DNA of 64,000 nucleotides from Vogesella mureinivorans (GTDB lineage: Bacteria > Pseudomonadota > Gammaproteobacteria > Burkholderiales > Chromobacteriaceae): assembly GCF_007644035.1 (NCBI RefSeq), contig NZ_VMTV02001001.1:1-64000 (forward strand), written 5' to 3'. A program made the translations under genes and the position numbers. The notes below the pieces were generated by a model. That model searched no databases. It was not told the DNA's origin and worked only from the letters and a program-made list of their open reading frames with translations. Below, piece after piece: positions 27,962 to 37,536 of the stretch. Position 1 is the stretch's first letter, and the number at the start of each line of letters is the position of its first letter.

Positions 27962-29713
27962 CTAGCCCTGCGCTACCACGCTCTCCAATTGCTGCAGCAG
28001 GTACAGGCGCTGGTAGATGCCGCCCTCGATCGCCATCAGGGCGTCGTGGCTGCCCTGCTCTGCAATGGCGCCGTGGTTCAGTACCACAATCTGGTCTGCG
28101 TCGCGGATGGTAGACAGGCGGTGCGCAATGGAAATCAGCGTGACCTTGCCGTGCAAACGCGCCAGCGCCTGCTGCACCAGCTGCTCGGTTTCGCTATCGA
28201 TATGCGATGTTGCCTCGTCCAGCAGCAAAATGCGCGGCTGGCCCGCCAGCGCCCGCGCAATGGCAATCAGCTGCTTTTGCCCCACCGACAGCCGGGTGCC
28301 GCCTTCGCCCATCTCCGTGTCGTAGCCCTGCTCCAGCGCCATGATCAGCTCGTGCACACCAGCCGCCTGCGCGGCAGCCTCGATCGCTACCTGGCTCAGG
28401 CCACGCCCCATGTCGATGTTGTCGCGGGCGCTGGCCGCCAGCAGGAAGGGGTCTTGCGGCACCAGCCCCACACCGGCGCGGAAAGCCAGGTCGCTCATCT
28501 CGGCTAGCGGCCGGCCATCGATGCAGATATCTCCCCCCTGCGGCGTATAAAAGCGCAGCAACAGCGACAGCAGCGTGGATTTGCCGCTGCCGGTATGGCC
28601 GACAATGCCGTAAAACGCACCGGCGGGTATGTGCAAAGACACGTCGTGCAACACCGGGTGGGCGGCATCGTAGCCAAAACGCACGCCGCGAAAGGCCACC
28701 TCGCCCGCCACAATACTGCTGCCTTCGCCGCCGGTTGCGGCCAACCCTTCGCGCAGCAAGCCATTTACCCGCGAGGCGGCGACTACCGCCTGCTGCAGCT
28801 GCGAAAACTGCATGGTGATCTGGATCAGCGGCTCCACCACGCGGGCAATGTAGCTGACAAAGGCGTACAGCACGCCCACCTCCAGCCCGCTCACGCGGTG
28901 GCTGCCAAATACCCAGATGACGGTGGCCAGCAGCAGCACATTCAGCAGGTCCAGCGCCGGGCGCAGCAGCCAGGCGTTGGCGCGCAGCTCGGCCATGCGC
29001 GCGCCGTACAGCTGCTGGTTGGTATCGGCAAACCGCCGGGCAAAGCGCTGCTCTGCGCCGCTGGCCTGCAGCACGCTCATGCCGGCAATGGATTCGGCCA
29101 CCTGGGCATTGATATCGCTGCGCAGCTGGCGCGCCTGCGTGACCGACGGCGCACTCCAGCGCTGGTATAGCCACACAATCAGAAACACCGCCGGCAACAG
29201 CAGCATCACCACCAGCGCCAGCCGCCAGTTCAGCCACACCATGGCCGCCAGCGCGCCGCATACCACGATGATGCTGTCCAGCATCACAAACAGCACCTGC
29301 ACGTACAGCTGCTTTACCGCCTCGGTATCGTTGGTCACGCGGCTGACCAGCTGGCCGGTGATGGCCTTGTCGAAAAACGCCATCGGCAGCGCCAGCACAT
29401 GGCCGTATACCTCTTCGCGCAGGCGGCGTACCGAGCGCATGGCCACCCCGGCCAGGCGCAGCAGCTGCAGGTAGCGCAGCAAGGTCGCCACCAGGCCGCT
29501 TAGCAAAATGCCCCCCAGCAGCAGGGCCACATCCAGTGCTACCCAGTGCCGTGGCAGCAGATAGTTATCGATAAAGTACTTGCCCAGCAGCGGGCCGCAC
29601 GCTTCCAGTAGCGCGGCCAACAGCAGGCAGGCAAAGCCCAGCCACACGTGGCGGCGTTCGGGGGCGGCGGCATGGCGCAGTAGCGCCATGGCTTGTTGTC
29701 GCTCAGCACTCAT
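27962..29713 (-). CDS. ABC multidrug exporter half-transporter, MdlB-like subunit
   Basis: 583 residues: six membrane helices (about 25-300) then an ABC domain with Walker A GHTGSGKSTLL, a non-canonical signature LSVGQKQ (V replaces the first G of LSGGQ), Walker B with the catalytic glutamate (ILLLDEATSH) and the switch His. With the adjacent upstream gene it forms a heterodimeric exporter of the MdlAB/SmdAB type. The ATG at 29713 has TGGAGG upstream and overlaps the end of the partner gene by 11 bases. Substrate unknown. Confidence 0.87.
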   Translation of the reverse strand: MSAERQQAMALLRHAAAPERRHVWLGFACLLLAALLEACGPLLGKYFIDNYLLPRHWVALDVALLLGGILLSGLVATLLRYLQLLRLAGVAMRSVRRLREEVYGHVLALPMAFFDKAITGQLVSRVTNDTEAVKQLYVQVLFVMLDSIIVVCGALAAMVWLNWRLALVVMLLLPAVFLIVWLYQRWSAPSVTQARQLRSDINAQVAESIAGMSVLQASGAEQRFARRFADTNQQLYGARMAELRANAWLLRPALDLLNVLLLATVIWVFGSHRVSGLEVGVLYAFVSYIARVVEPLIQITMQFSQLQQAVVAASRVNGLLREGLAATGGEGSSIVAGEVAFRGVRFGYDAAHPVLHDVSLHIPAGAFYGIVGHTGSGKSTLLSLLLRFYTPQGGDICIDGRPLAEMSDLAFRAGVGLVPQDPFLLAASARDNIDMGRGLSQVAIEAAAQAAGVHELIMALEQGYDTEMGEGGTRLSVGQKQLIAIARALAGQPRILLLDEATSHIDSETEQLVQQALARLHGKVTLISIAHRLSTIRDADQIVVLNHGAIAEQGSHDALMAIEGGIYQRLYLLQQLESVVAQG

Positions 29714-31445
29714 CCAGGCTGGCCTCCAGTTGCTGATAGCGCCACTGGCTGGCGTACCAGCCATCCAGCGCTAACAGCTGGCTATGTTGGCCGCGCTCGG
29801 TCACGCGGCCCTGTTTCAGTACCAGTATCTCGTCGGCGTCCACCACGGCAGACAGGCGGTGGCTCACAATCAGCAGCGTGCGCCCCTGCCGCGCCGCGCG
29901 CAGGTGCTGCAGGATGGCGGTTTCGGTCTGGGTGTCTACCGCCGACAGCGCGTCGTCCAGTATCAGTAGCGGCGCATCGGACAGCAGTGCACGGGCGATG
30001 GCTACCCGCTGGCGCTGGCCGCCAGACAGGCTGACGCCTTTCTCCCCTACCGGCGTGTCGTAGCCCTGTGGTAGGCGCAGGATGTCGTCGTGCACGGCGG
30101 CCAGCTGTGCCACGCGCTCGATATCGGCGCGGCTGGCGTCGGGTTTCACCAGCGCGATATTGTCGGCCACGCTGGCAGAGAATAAAAACGCCTCCTGCGG
30201 CACCCAGCTGATGGCGCTGCGCAGCGCGTTGAGCGTGTAATCGTCCAGCGCCCGCCCCTGCCACAGGATGCGGCCAAGCTGGGGGGAATACTGGCGCAGC
30301 AGCAGCTTCAGCAGGGTGGATTTGCCGCTGCCGGTAGGCCCCACCAGCGCCAGCACGCCACCAGCGGGCAGACTCAGGCTCACGCCAGCCAGCGCGGGCT
30401 GCGGCTGCTGCGGGTAGCTAAAGCTCACCTCATGCAGCTGCAGCGTGCCGGCGGGAACGCCTGCTTCGCTGCCATGGTCGTCTACGGTAAGCGGGGCAGA
30501 CAAGATAGGGTCCAGCCGCGCCCAAGCCGCCTTGCCGCGCTCCAGCAGCGCCAGCACCCAGCCAGCAGCAAACATGGGCCAGATCAGCTGGCCCAGATAC
30601 ATGGAAAAACTGGTGAGCTGGCCAATGCTCAGGCTGCCGTGCCACACCAGATAGCCACCCAGCGAGAGCGTCAGCACGCTGGCGGCGGTCAGTGTCATGC
30701 CTACCGTGGGTTCAAACGCTGCCTCCCAGCGTTGGGCCGCCAGGCTGGCGTCGGCGGCGTTGGCCGCCAGCTGCGCCATGGTGCGGCGGTTGCGGCTTTC
30801 CAGCCCCAGCGCCCGCAGGGTGCGCACGCCGCTAAGGGTTTCCTGTACGTGGTCGTTCAGCGCCGAAAAGCGCTGTAGCGAATCGGTAGACGCCTGGTGC
30901 ACATGGCGTGAAATGCGCCAGAAACCAAAGGCCATCAGCGGGAAAGGCAGCAGCGCTACCGCCGCCAGCCGCCAGTCCACGCCCAGCGTCATCATGCCCA
31001 GCACCAGTACTAGCGTCAGCGCGCCGTCAAAACCGGCCAGCATGGCCTCGCCGGCGGCCATCTCCACCGCGTCGATATCGTTGGTGGCGCGCGCCATCAG
31101 GTCGCCGGTGCGCTGGTGCTGGTAAAAGCCCGGCCCCTGCGCCGCCAGCTTGCGATACAGCGCCACGCGCAGGTCTACCCCCAGCCGGTAGCTGGCGGCA
31201 AACAGCTGCAGGCGCCAGCCCACGCGCAAAAAGTAAATGGCCAGGCCCATGCCCAATAGGGCGGCCAGCTGCCAGTGCAAGGCACTACCGGCCAACGTGC
31301 CAGCCACCAGGCCATCGATAATGCGGCCAACCTGGCGCGGAATGCTTACCGTCAGCACCGCCACGCAGGCCAGCATGGCGGCCGCCGCCAGGTAGCGCGG
31401 CCAATGCTGGCGGATAAACTGTTTCAGAAAGCCGAACAGGCTCAT
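29703..31445 (-). CDS. ABC multidrug exporter half-transporter, MdlA-like subunit
   Basis: 580 residues: six membrane helices then an ABC domain with Walker A GPTGSGKSTLL and a canonical LSGGQRQR signature. In Walker B the catalytic Glu is replaced by Asp (LLILDDALSAVD). In heterodimeric exporters this half supplies the degenerate ATP site together with the LSVGQ signature of its partner. It is the first gene of a two-gene leftward unit. Exact copy of the dispersed word at 31322. Confidence 0.87.
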   Translation of the reverse strand: MSLFGFLKQFIRQHWPRYLAAAAMLACVAVLTVSIPRQVGRIIDGLVAGTLAGSALHWQLAALLGMGLAIYFLRVGWRLQLFAASYRLGVDLRVALYRKLAAQGPGFYQHQRTGDLMARATNDIDAVEMAAGEAMLAGFDGALTLVLVLGMMTLGVDWRLAAVALLPFPLMAFGFWRISRHVHQASTDSLQRFSALNDHVQETLSGVRTLRALGLESRNRRTMAQLAANAADASLAAQRWEAAFEPTVGMTLTAASVLTLSLGGYLVWHGSLSIGQLTSFSMYLGQLIWPMFAAGWVLALLERGKAAWARLDPILSAPLTVDDHGSEAGVPAGTLQLHEVSFSYPQQPQPALAGVSLSLPAGGVLALVGPTGSGKSTLLKLLLRQYSPQLGRILWQGRALDDYTLNALRSAISWVPQEAFLFSASVADNIALVKPDASRADIERVAQLAAVHDDILRLPQGYDTPVGEKGVSLSGGQRQRVAIARALLSDAPLLILDDALSAVDTQTETAILQHLRAARQGRTLLIVSHRLSAVVDADEILVLKQGRVTERGQHSQLLALDGWYASQWRYQQLEASLDEC

Positions 31446-31481
31446 GCCTTCCTCCTGGGCCGGTCATGCCGGGCTAAACAG

Positions 31482-31514
31482 AAAAACGCCCGCCAGGCAC
31501 CTACCTGACGGGCG
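31482..31514 (-). terminator. intrinsic terminator of the RND efflux operon
   Basis: On the minus strand the stem formed by 31514-31504 and 31497-31487 (11 bp, one mismatch) is followed by five T (31486-31482). It lies 22 bases beyond the outer-membrane factor stop codon. Confidence 0.8.
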
Positions 31515-31536
31515 GTAACAGCGGGCAGCGCGCGGC

Positions 31537-32919
31537 TTAGCCCGGCTGCCAGCCACCACCCAGCGCGCTATACAAGCTCACCACGGCACGCAGGCGCGAC
31601 AGGCGCGCATCAGACTGGGATTGCTCCAGCTGGAACACGCTACGCTCGGCGTCCAGCACCTCCAGATAGCTGCTGTAGCCCGCGTCGTAGCGCAGGCGCG
31701 CCAGGCGCAGGGCACCACGCATGGCCGCCAGCTGCTGGGCCTGCGCCGCTTCGGTATCGCGCGAGGTCCCCACCGCAGACAAGGCGTCCAGTGTGTCGGC
31801 AAACGCTGCCTGCACCGCTTTTTCGTAGGCGGCTAGCGCCTGCTTCTGGCGGGCATTGGCGGCGTCTACGCCAGCGGCAATCTGGCCATTATTGAAAATG
31901 GGCGCGGCCAGGTTGGCCGCAAAGCTCCAGGTTTGTGCCGGGCCGGTAAACAGCTTGGACAGCTCCAGGCTGGCACTGCCCAGGCCAGCCGACAGGCCGA
32001 TGCTGGGGAAGTAGGCCGAGCGCGCCACACCGATACGGGCGTTGGCCGCCACCAGCTGCGCTTCTGCCGCCGCGATATCCGGGCGGCGCAGCAGCAGGTC
32101 CGATGGCAGGTCGGCCGGGATGTCCCGCGGCACGGCCAGGGCGTCCAGCGCCTTGCCGCGTGCCAGCGGGGTAATCAGCTCGCGCGGGTTCACGCCGGTG
32201 AGCACCGCTAGCGCGTGCTCGGTCTGGCGTACTGCTTGCTTCAGGCGCGGCACGGCAGCGCGGGCGGAGGCGGCCTCGGCTTCGGCTTGCTTGAGCTCCA
32301 GCTCGGAGGTCATGCCGCCGTTAAAGCGCTTCTTGCGCAGTGTCAGGCTTTCTTCCCGCCCTTGCAGCGTGGCCTGTACCGATGCCAGCTGCGCGTCGTA
32401 GCTCAGCAGCTGGAAGTAGGTACTGGCTACCTGGGCGCTCAGCGACTGGCGCGCACCATCCAGCAGGCGTTCGGTTTGCGCCAGGTCGGCGTTGGCCGCT
32501 TCGCGTTTACGCGCTTCCTTACCCCACAGGTCGAATTCCCAGCTGGCCGACAGGCCGCCGCTGTAGCTTTCGCCGATGGCACCGGCGCCACTGCTGTAGC
32601 GCGAGGTCTGTGCGCGGGCACCGCCCAGGCTGGCATTCACCTGCGGCAGCTGGCTGGCACGGGCGGCACCGGCCGCCGCAGCGGCTTCTTCCACGCGGGC
32701 GGCGGTTTGCTGCAGGTCGCGGTTGTACTGCTGGGCGTCGGCAATCAGGCGGTTCAGCGTGGCGTCGCCAAACTGGCGCCACCAGTGCGCGTCTACCTGC
32801 GCCTGCTGGCTACCCTGTGGCAGCGGCAGGCTGGGGCGCTGGTAGTCGGGGCCGACTGCGGCGCAAGCCGACAGCGCGGCGGCAACCAGCAGCGGCATCA
32901 AGGCTTGCTTAAACTTCAT
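31537..32919 (-). CDS. RND efflux outer-membrane factor, OprM/NodT lipoprotein
   Basis: 460 residues. Lipoprotein signal (M-K-F-K-Q-A-L-M-P-L-L-V-A-A-A-L-S-A-C, Cys about 19) followed by A-A-V-G-P-D-Y-Q-R-P, the standard start of OprM/TtgC proteins. Two TolC-like repeats follow. Forms the trimeric outer-membrane exit duct for the pump encoded just upstream; its start overlaps the end of the RND gene by 11 bases. Confidence 0.92.
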   Translation of the reverse strand: MKFKQALMPLLVAAALSACAAVGPDYQRPSLPLPQGSQQAQVDAHWWRQFGDATLNRLIADAQQYNRDLQQTAARVEEAAAAAGAARASQLPQVNASLGGARAQTSRYSSGAGAIGESYSGGLSASWEFDLWGKEARKREAANADLAQTERLLDGARQSLSAQVASTYFQLLSYDAQLASVQATLQGREESLTLRKKRFNGGMTSELELKQAEAEAASARAAVPRLKQAVRQTEHALAVLTGVNPRELITPLARGKALDALAVPRDIPADLPSDLLLRRPDIAAAEAQLVAANARIGVARSAYFPSIGLSAGLGSASLELSKLFTGPAQTWSFAANLAAPIFNNGQIAAGVDAANARQKQALAAYEKAVQAAFADTLDALSAVGTSRDTEAAQAQQLAAMRGALRLARLRYDAGYSSYLEVLDAERSVFQLEQSQSDARLSRLRAVVSLYSALGGGWQPG

Positions 32920-35900
32920 GTTTTTCTCCTTGTTTGGCGGCCTTGCCCTGCGACAGCTGCATGATCAGCTTGAAGAACAGCGGGATGAACAGCGCCGCGA
33001 TAAAGGTGGCGGCCAACATGCCGCCAATCACGCCGGTACCAATGGCGTGGCGGCTGGCCGAGCCGGCGCCACTGGAAATGGCCAGCGGTACGCAACCCAG
33101 AATAAAGGCCAGCGAGGTCATGACGATGGGGCGGAAGCGCAGCTTGGCCGCATCAATGGCGGCGTCGGCCAGGTTCATGCCCTCGTCCATCTTGATCACG
33201 GCAAACTCCACAATCAGGATGGCGTTCTTGGCCGCCAGGCCAATCAGCGTGACCAGCGCTACCTGGAAGTACACATCGTTCGCCAGGCCACGCATCCAGG
33301 TGGCCAGCAGCGCGCCAAACACGGCAAATGGCACCGCGGTAAGCACGGCAAACGGCAGGGTCCAGCGTTCGTACTGCGCCGACAGAATCAGGAACACCAT
33401 CAGCAGCGCCACCACAAACACCATGGACGACGAACCGCTGGTGGATTTTTCCTGGAAGGCCGAGCCGGTCCACGCCAGGGTGTAGCCATCCGGCAGCACT
33501 TCGCGGGCCAATTGCTCCATGGCCGCCAGCGACTCGCCCGAGCTGTAGCCTGGCGCCGGGCCACCCACGAACTTGGCCGCAGGGAAGGCGTTGTAACGGT
33601 CTACCACCTCGGGGCCGGTACTCTGCTCGATTTTCACCAGGCTGGTCAGCGGGATCATCTGGCCGTTCTGGCCGCGCACGAACACATTACGCAGGTCTTC
33701 CACGCTGTCGCGGAAGCTGGCTTCGGACTGCAGCTGCACGGTAAAGATGCGGCCGAACTTGCTGAAGTCGTTCACGTAGAGCGAGCCAAAGGTACTGCTC
33801 ATGGCGTCGAATACGTCACCTACCGCCACGCCCAGCGATTTGGCCTTGTCGCGGTCCAGCTGCACGTTCAGCTGTGGCACGTTGGCCGAGAAGGTAGTTT
33901 GCACCCCCGCCAGCTCGGGGCGTTTGGCCGCTGCCATCATCAGCTTCTGCGCCTGCTCTGCCAGCTCGGCGCTGGTAGCACCGTTACGGCTTTGCAGATA
34001 GGCCTCGAAACCGCCGGTGGACGACATGCCGGAAATCGGTGGCGGGTTGAACGCCAGCACCAGGCCTTCCGGCACCATCATGCCTTTCTGGAACACATCA
34101 CCCACCACCGCTTGCGCCGACAGGTTGGGCGCTTTGCGCTCGTCCCATGGCTTCAGGGTGATAAAGGTCACGCCGGTGTTGCTGCGGTTGGTACCGGACA
34201 GAATGTCGAAGCCGGCAAAGCTCATCACGTCTTTTACCGCCGGGTTGGCCGCAATCTGCTTGTCGAAGCGGCTCATCACGTCCTGGGTGCGGTTGATGGC
34301 CGCGCCGTCGGGCAGAATGGTGGCGGCAATGATGTAGCCCTGGTCTTCTTCGGGCGCCAACGACGACGGAATCAGCTTGAACAGCCATACCGAGGCGCCA
34401 ATCAGCACACCGAACATCACCAGCGCCAGCAGGCTGCGGCGAATCAGGAACGACACGCCATTGCCGTAGCTGACAGTGAGCTTGTCAAAGAAGCGGTTGA
34501 AGCCGTCAAAGAAGCGGTTGCTGTGCTGGTGCTCGGGTTTGAGCATCAGCGCGCACAGCGCCGGGGTCAGCGTGAGCGCCACAATGCCGGAGATGGTGAC
34601 CGAGATGGCAATGGTGATCGCAAACTGCTTGTACATCTGGCCGGCAATACCGCCCAGAAACGCCACCGGAATGAACACCGAGCACAATACCAGCACGATG
34701 GCGACCACCGGGCCGCTCACTTCCTTCATGGCTTGCAGGGTGGCCTCGTACGGCGGCTTGCCCTCTTGCGACATGATGCGCTCGACGTTTTCCAGCACCA
34801 CGATCGCATCATCCACCACGATACCGATGGCCAGCACCATGCCGAACAGCGTGAGCGTGTTGATGGAGTAGCCAAAGATATACATGCCGGCAAAGGTGCC
34901 CACAATGGACACCGGCACCGCCAGGCCCGGGATCAGCGTAGCGCGCCAGTTCTGCAAGAACAGGTACACCACGGCAAACACCAGCACCATGGCTTCGGCC
35001 AGCGTGTGGATCACCTCCTCGATGGACACTTCCACAAAGCGGGTGGTGTCGTACGGAATAGCGTAGGACAGGCCCTGCGGGAAGCGTGCGGCCAACTCGT
35101 CCATGCGCTCTTGCACGGCTTTGGCGGTGTCCAGCTGGTTCGCGCCCGGTGCCAGATTGATACCGATAGGGATGCTGGGGCGGCCATTGTGCTGGCCGGT
35201 GAAGTCATACGACAGCGCGCCCAGCTCTACCCGTGCCACGTCTTTCAGGCGTACCTGCTGCCCGCCACTGCCGCTGCGCACGATGATGTTCTCGAACTCG
35301 GACACCTCGCTGAAACGGCCCTTGGTAGTAATGGTGTAGGTGAAATCGGGTTTTTCACCGGTAGGCGTGCCACCGATCTTGCCCGCAGCAAACTGCGCGT
35401 TCTGCTCGCGAATGGCCCGTGCTACGTCGCCCGGGGTCAGGTTCAGCTGCGACAGGCGGTCCGGGCGCAGCCAGATACGCATGGCGTAGTCCTGGCCGGC
35501 AAAGTTGGTAACCTGCCCTACCCCCGGAATACGCTTCAGTTCATCTACCACGTTCAGCAGCGCATAGTTGCTCATGAACAGGGTGTCAAAACGCTTGTCC
35601 GGCGAGTACAGCGAGATCACCTGCAGGAAGGTGGCCGCCTGCTTGCGCACGTTCACGCCCTGGCGGCGTACTTCTTCCGGCAGCGACGACAGCGCAGACT
35701 GCACGCGGTTGTTCACGTTAATGGTGGCCTGGTCGGGGTTGGTACCGATCTTGAAGGTCACCGTGACCGTGAGGCGGCCGTTACTGGCGCTGGTGGACTG
35801 CAGATACAGCATGTCGTCCACACCGTTAATGGCCTGCTCCAGTGGCGATGCCACGGTATCGGCGACCACTTCGGCAGAGGCGCCAGGGTAGTTGGCCGTG

Positions 35901-36037
35901 ACCGCTACCGAAGGCGGCACGATCTGCGGATATTGCTCCACCGGCAGCGCCCGCATGCCAAAGAAACCGGCCAGCAGGATGACGATGGAGATCACGCTGG
36001 CAAAAATCGGCCGGCGTACGAAAAAGGCTGAAAACAT
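32909..36037 (-). CDS. RND multidrug efflux permease, AcrB/MexB (HAE1) type
   Basis: 1042 residues, full length for the family: twelve membrane helices in two halves, two large periplasmic loops, and in helix 4 the proton-relay pair (G-I-V-V-D-D-A-I-V-V). The N-terminus M-F-S-A-F-F-V-R-R-P-I-F-A matches HAE1 pumps. It drives proton-coupled export of hydrophobic drugs, solvents and detergents. Adaptor gene 17 bases upstream, outer-membrane factor overlapping downstream, TetR repressor divergent: a complete tripartite system. The long open frame on the opposite strand is a codon-bias shadow. Confidence 0.95.
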   Translation of the reverse strand: MFSAFFVRRPIFASVISIVILLAGFFGMRALPVEQYPQIVPPSVAVTANYPGASAEVVADTVASPLEQAINGVDDMLYLQSTSASNGRLTVTVTFKIGTNPDQATINVNNRVQSALSSLPEEVRRQGVNVRKQAATFLQVISLYSPDKRFDTLFMSNYALLNVVDELKRIPGVGQVTNFAGQDYAMRIWLRPDRLSQLNLTPGDVARAIREQNAQFAAGKIGGTPTGEKPDFTYTITTKGRFSEVSEFENIIVRSGSGGQQVRLKDVARVELGALSYDFTGQHNGRPSIPIGINLAPGANQLDTAKAVQERMDELAARFPQGLSYAIPYDTTRFVEVSIEEVIHTLAEAMVLVFAVVYLFLQNWRATLIPGLAVPVSIVGTFAGMYIFGYSINTLTLFGMVLAIGIVVDDAIVVLENVERIMSQEGKPPYEATLQAMKEVSGPVVAIVLVLCSVFIPVAFLGGIAGQMYKQFAITIAISVTISGIVALTLTPALCALMLKPEHQHSNRFFDGFNRFFDKLTVSYGNGVSFLIRRSLLALVMFGVLIGASVWLFKLIPSSLAPEEDQGYIIAATILPDGAAINRTQDVMSRFDKQIAANPAVKDVMSFAGFDILSGTNRSNTGVTFITLKPWDERKAPNLSAQAVVGDVFQKGMMVPEGLVLAFNPPPISGMSSTGGFEAYLQSRNGATSAELAEQAQKLMMAAAKRPELAGVQTTFSANVPQLNVQLDRDKAKSLGVAVGDVFDAMSSTFGSLYVNDFSKFGRIFTVQLQSEASFRDSVEDLRNVFVRGQNGQMIPLTSLVKIEQSTGPEVVDRYNAFPAAKFVGGPAPGYSSGESLAAMEQLAREVLPDGYTLAWTGSAFQEKSTSGSSSMVFVVALLMVFLILSAQYERWTLPFAVLTAVPFAVFGALLATWMRGLANDVYFQVALVTLIGLAAKNAILIVEFAVIKMDEGMNLADAAIDAAKLRFRPIVMTSLAFILGCVPLAISSGAGSASRHAIGTGVIGGMLAATFIAALFIPLFFKLIMQLSQGKAAKQGEKHEV

Positions 36038-36054
36038 GGTGTGCTTCCCCCTGG

Positions 36055-37218
36055 TTAGCCGTTAGCCGGCGCAGAAGCAGGTTTGGCCGCTTGCGGGGCT
36101 ACCTTGGCACCCGGGCGCAGCTTGATCAGGTTATCCACGATCACCTGCTCGCCGGCCTTCAGGCCACCTTCCACGATAAAACCGGCCGGTGTGGCCTCAC
36201 CCAGCTGTAGCGGGCGCGGCTCGGCGGTGTTGTCTTTGCCTACCACCCACACCATTTTGCCCTGCTGGCTGGACAGCACGGCTTGCTGCGGTACCACCAG
36301 CGCGCCCAGACGGGTAGCGCCTTTGAGCTGTACACGCACAAACTGGCCCGGGCGCAGCTGGCCCTGCGGGTTGGCAAAGGTGGCACGGGCAGCCGAGGTA
36401 CCGGTAGCCGGGTCGATCACGCGGTCGGCAAAGTCGATCACCCCGTCACGGCCATACTGGGCACCGTCCGGCAGCTTCAGGCTAACGGTATAGCGGTTAC
36501 CGGCGGGCAGGCGCAGCTTGCCCTCTGCGGCCAACTTCTGGGCTTTCAGCACATCGTTATCCGACAGCGAGAATTTCACATGGATAGGGTCCAGCTGCGA
36601 AATGCGGGTGAGCAAACCGCCCTCGCCCGGCTGCACCAGGCTGCCCTCGGAGCGCACTTCGGCGCTGGTCACACCGCCAATCGGCGCCGTCACGCGGGTG
36701 TAGTCCAGGTTGATCTGCGCACTTTTCAGCCCGGCACGCGCGGCGGCGACCGACGCTTTGGCGCTGGCCAGCGCCGCTACAGCGTCGTCACGGTCTTTCT
36801 GGCTGACGGCGTTTTCCTTGAACAGCGGAATCACGCGGTCGTGGTCTTGCTGGGCGCGAATCAGGCCGGCTTCCTGCAGTTGCAGTGTGGCGGCAGCCTG
36901 GTCTACGGCAGCCTGGTAAGGCGCGGCGTCGATCTGGAACAGCAAGTCACCGGCTTTCACGGTGCTGCCTTCCGTATAAGCACGGTTCTGCAAAATACCG
37001 GACACGCGGGCGCGCACTTCTACCTCGCGCGAGCCGCTGGTTTGCGCCACGTATTCGCTGACCAGCGCCACATCGGCGGCCTGCATGGTTTTTACCGATA
37101 CCGGCATGGGGGGCATCTGGCCGCCGTGGCCGCCTGCCTGGCCAGCAGGTTGGCCGCAAGCAGCCAGCAAGATCGCCAAGGGCAGGAGGGCGGCATGGTT
37201 CAGTTTGGTGGGTATCAC
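36055..37218 (-). CDS. RND efflux periplasmic adaptor, AcrA/MexA type lipoprotein
   Basis: 387 residues. Lipoprotein signal ending L-L-A-A-C (Cys about 21), then a Gly/His-rich linker, lipoyl/barrel-sandwich halves (V-R-A-R-V-S-G-I-L-Q-N-R and A-P-I-G-G-V-T), an alpha hairpin (about 100-170) and the beta-barrel (N-R-Y-T-V-S-L-K-L-P-D-G). It bridges the inner-membrane pump and the outer-membrane duct. First gene of the leftward operon. Confidence 0.93.
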   Translation of the reverse strand: MIPTKLNHAALLPLAILLAACGQPAGQAGGHGGQMPPMPVSVKTMQAADVALVSEYVAQTSGSREVEVRARVSGILQNRAYTEGSTVKAGDLLFQIDAAPYQAAVDQAAATLQLQEAGLIRAQQDHDRVIPLFKENAVSQKDRDDAVAALASAKASVAAARAGLKSAQINLDYTRVTAPIGGVTSAEVRSEGSLVQPGEGGLLTRISQLDPIHVKFSLSDNDVLKAQKLAAEGKLRLPAGNRYTVSLKLPDGAQYGRDGVIDFADRVIDPATGTSAARATFANPQGQLRPGQFVRVQLKGATRLGALVVPQQAVLSSQQGKMVWVVGKDNTAEPRPLQLGEATPAGFIVEGGLKAGEQVIVDNLIKLRPGAKVAPQAAKPASAPANG

Positions 37219-37331
37219 GGAACGCTCCTTGATAAGAGAAGGGGTTTGCCTGAATGCAATGCAGGCTTATTCGATACAAATTAGCCAGGCGGGCGGCGCA
37301 GCAGCCCACCTGGCGGTGTGTGATGGTTTTC

Positions 37332-37466
37332 AGTGTAGCCGCTAGCTGCACAATGCAAGCGACATGACTGCATGCGCTGCAGGCCTGTTTGCGGCAATGC
37401 AACACACATTCAGGCAGCACATTGGCTATTTTGGTGCGATAATACATACATTCACGCATGTATGTA
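37332..37466. promoter_or_regulatory. divergent promoters and AcrR/TtgR-type operator between efflux operon and repressor
   Basis: The 24-bp palindrome at 37443-37466 (TACATACA...TGTATGTA) is essentially the operator bound by AcrR/TtgR-type repressors in front of acrAB/ttgABC. It overlaps an extended -10 (TGCGATAAT, 37435-37443) reading right toward the repressor gene. A leftward promoter for the pump genes may be CTTGCA (37359-37354) and TACACT (37337-37332), spacer 16. In this layout the palindrome sits about 100 bases upstream of the pump promoter, so other leftward start points nearer 37440 are also possible. Confidence 0.65.
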
Positions 37467-37536
37467 AACAAACAGTACGGCAGACACCCCGGTTTGTCGC
37501 TATCCTTACGCCCGTTTTGATACCCCTTTTATTGAC

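Noticed and set aside
32918-36031. Open frame of over 1000 codons on the strand opposite the RND permease
   Set aside because: It is a mirror of a GC-rich, codon-biased gene; composition is Gln/His/Arg-rich with no domain, while the other strand encodes a complete AcrB-type protein.
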